64,000 nt of DNA from Halogeometricum pallidum JCM 14848 (GTDB lineage Archaea > Halobacteriota > Halobacteria > Halobacteriales > Haloferacaceae). The position numbers were made by a program, and so were the translations under genes. Below the pieces are notes generated by a model. The model made no database searches, had not been told where the DNA came from, and saw only the letters and a list, made by a program, of their open reading frames with translations. Every line of letters starts with the position of its first letter. Position 1 is the stretch's first letter. The stretch is from positions 1-64,000 of the forward strand of contig NZ_AOIV01000025.1 of NCBI RefSeq assembly GCF_000337095.1, in the 5' to 3' direction. Shown here in pieces: positions 63,961 to 64,000 of this stretch.

Positions 63961-64000
63961 TCACTCCTCCTGCAGTTCGATGCTGTCGTCGCCGTTCGGC
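63961..64000 (-). CDS. C-terminal end of an unknown gene (truncated by window edge)
   Basis: Reading the minus strand from the window end gives PNGDDSIELQEE followed by TGA at 63961-63963, an acidic tail like those of neighbouring haloarchaeal proteins. Only ~12 codons are present, so the product cannot be named. The 113 bp between it and the helicase start has no gene. Confidence 0.5.
   Translation of the reverse strand, partial: PNGDDSIELQEE

Overview
The window is high-GC DNA (roughly two thirds G+C) from a halophilic archaeon. The proteins are strongly acidic, many genes are leaderless with TATA boxes about 25-35 nt upstream, and the gene families are haloarchaeal: SAMP2, TFB, HalOD1, archaeal alanyl-tRNA synthetase, Trm1, MCM with an intein, and a DnaJ-ferredoxin fusion. 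The gene order (samp2, rfcS, alaS, mcm, MinD-like ATPase, tfb, prs, trm1, glnA-lrp) resembles my recollection of the Haloferax volcanii HVO_0202 to HVO_0240 region, so a member of the Haloferacales is likely. This is core chromosome, not a plasmid or provirus. I see no transposase, CRISPR array or integrase. The first 30 bases carry a Tn5/Nextera mosaic end, so the left edge is a library or assembly artefact.

Layout. 0-8 kb: the end of a phosphohexomutase, a ubiquitin-like modifier (SAMP2) with a GNAT protein, clamp-loader small subunit, a GAF/PAS histidine kinase, TspO and AlaS. 8-16 kb: metabolic and redox genes, including a hydrolase lacking its nucleophile, a glutamine amidotransferase, an acyl-CoA dehydrogenase, cupin, VOC and ferritin-like proteins, and a membrane HdrD-like Fe-S protein. 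16-18.2 kb: the biotin ECF transporter bioY-bioM-bioN behind a BirA-type operator. 18.3-22.5 kb: mcm with a 468-residue intein splitting the Walker A motif. 22.6-29.6 kb: a trans-sulfuration enzyme, then a conserved but uncharacterised cluster built around a MinD/ParA ATPase, a TFB, a putative HTH protein and a second, degenerate MinD-like protein.

29.7-45.2 kb: a frameshifted sensor kinase, a TPP enzyme, HIT protein, PiT transporter, uracil-DNA glycosylase, PRPP synthase, a beta-propeller protein, SWIM protein, Trm1, a YihY fusion, PAP2 phosphatase and the divergent glnA/lrp pair. 45-56 kb: peptidase, DoxX, threonine aldolase, CDF, phosphoesterase, a membrane winged-helix protein, a second PiT transporter, CNNM/CorC protein, a coupled glutaredoxin-like/redoxin pair, Sua5 and an orphan Cas4-like protein. 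56-64 kb: HEAT protein, DnaJ-ferredoxin, small proteins, tRNA-Pro(TGG), SLC13 transporter and a Ski2-like helicase.

The most notable points are the P-loop intein carrying its own HTH-like segment, the MinD-centred cluster, two independent duplications of gene 3' ends (acyl-CoA dehydrogenase and M29 peptidase), a palindrome around the tfb TATA box, a large composite hairpin between convergent genes, the BirA operator, and several family members that have lost canonical catalytic residues.
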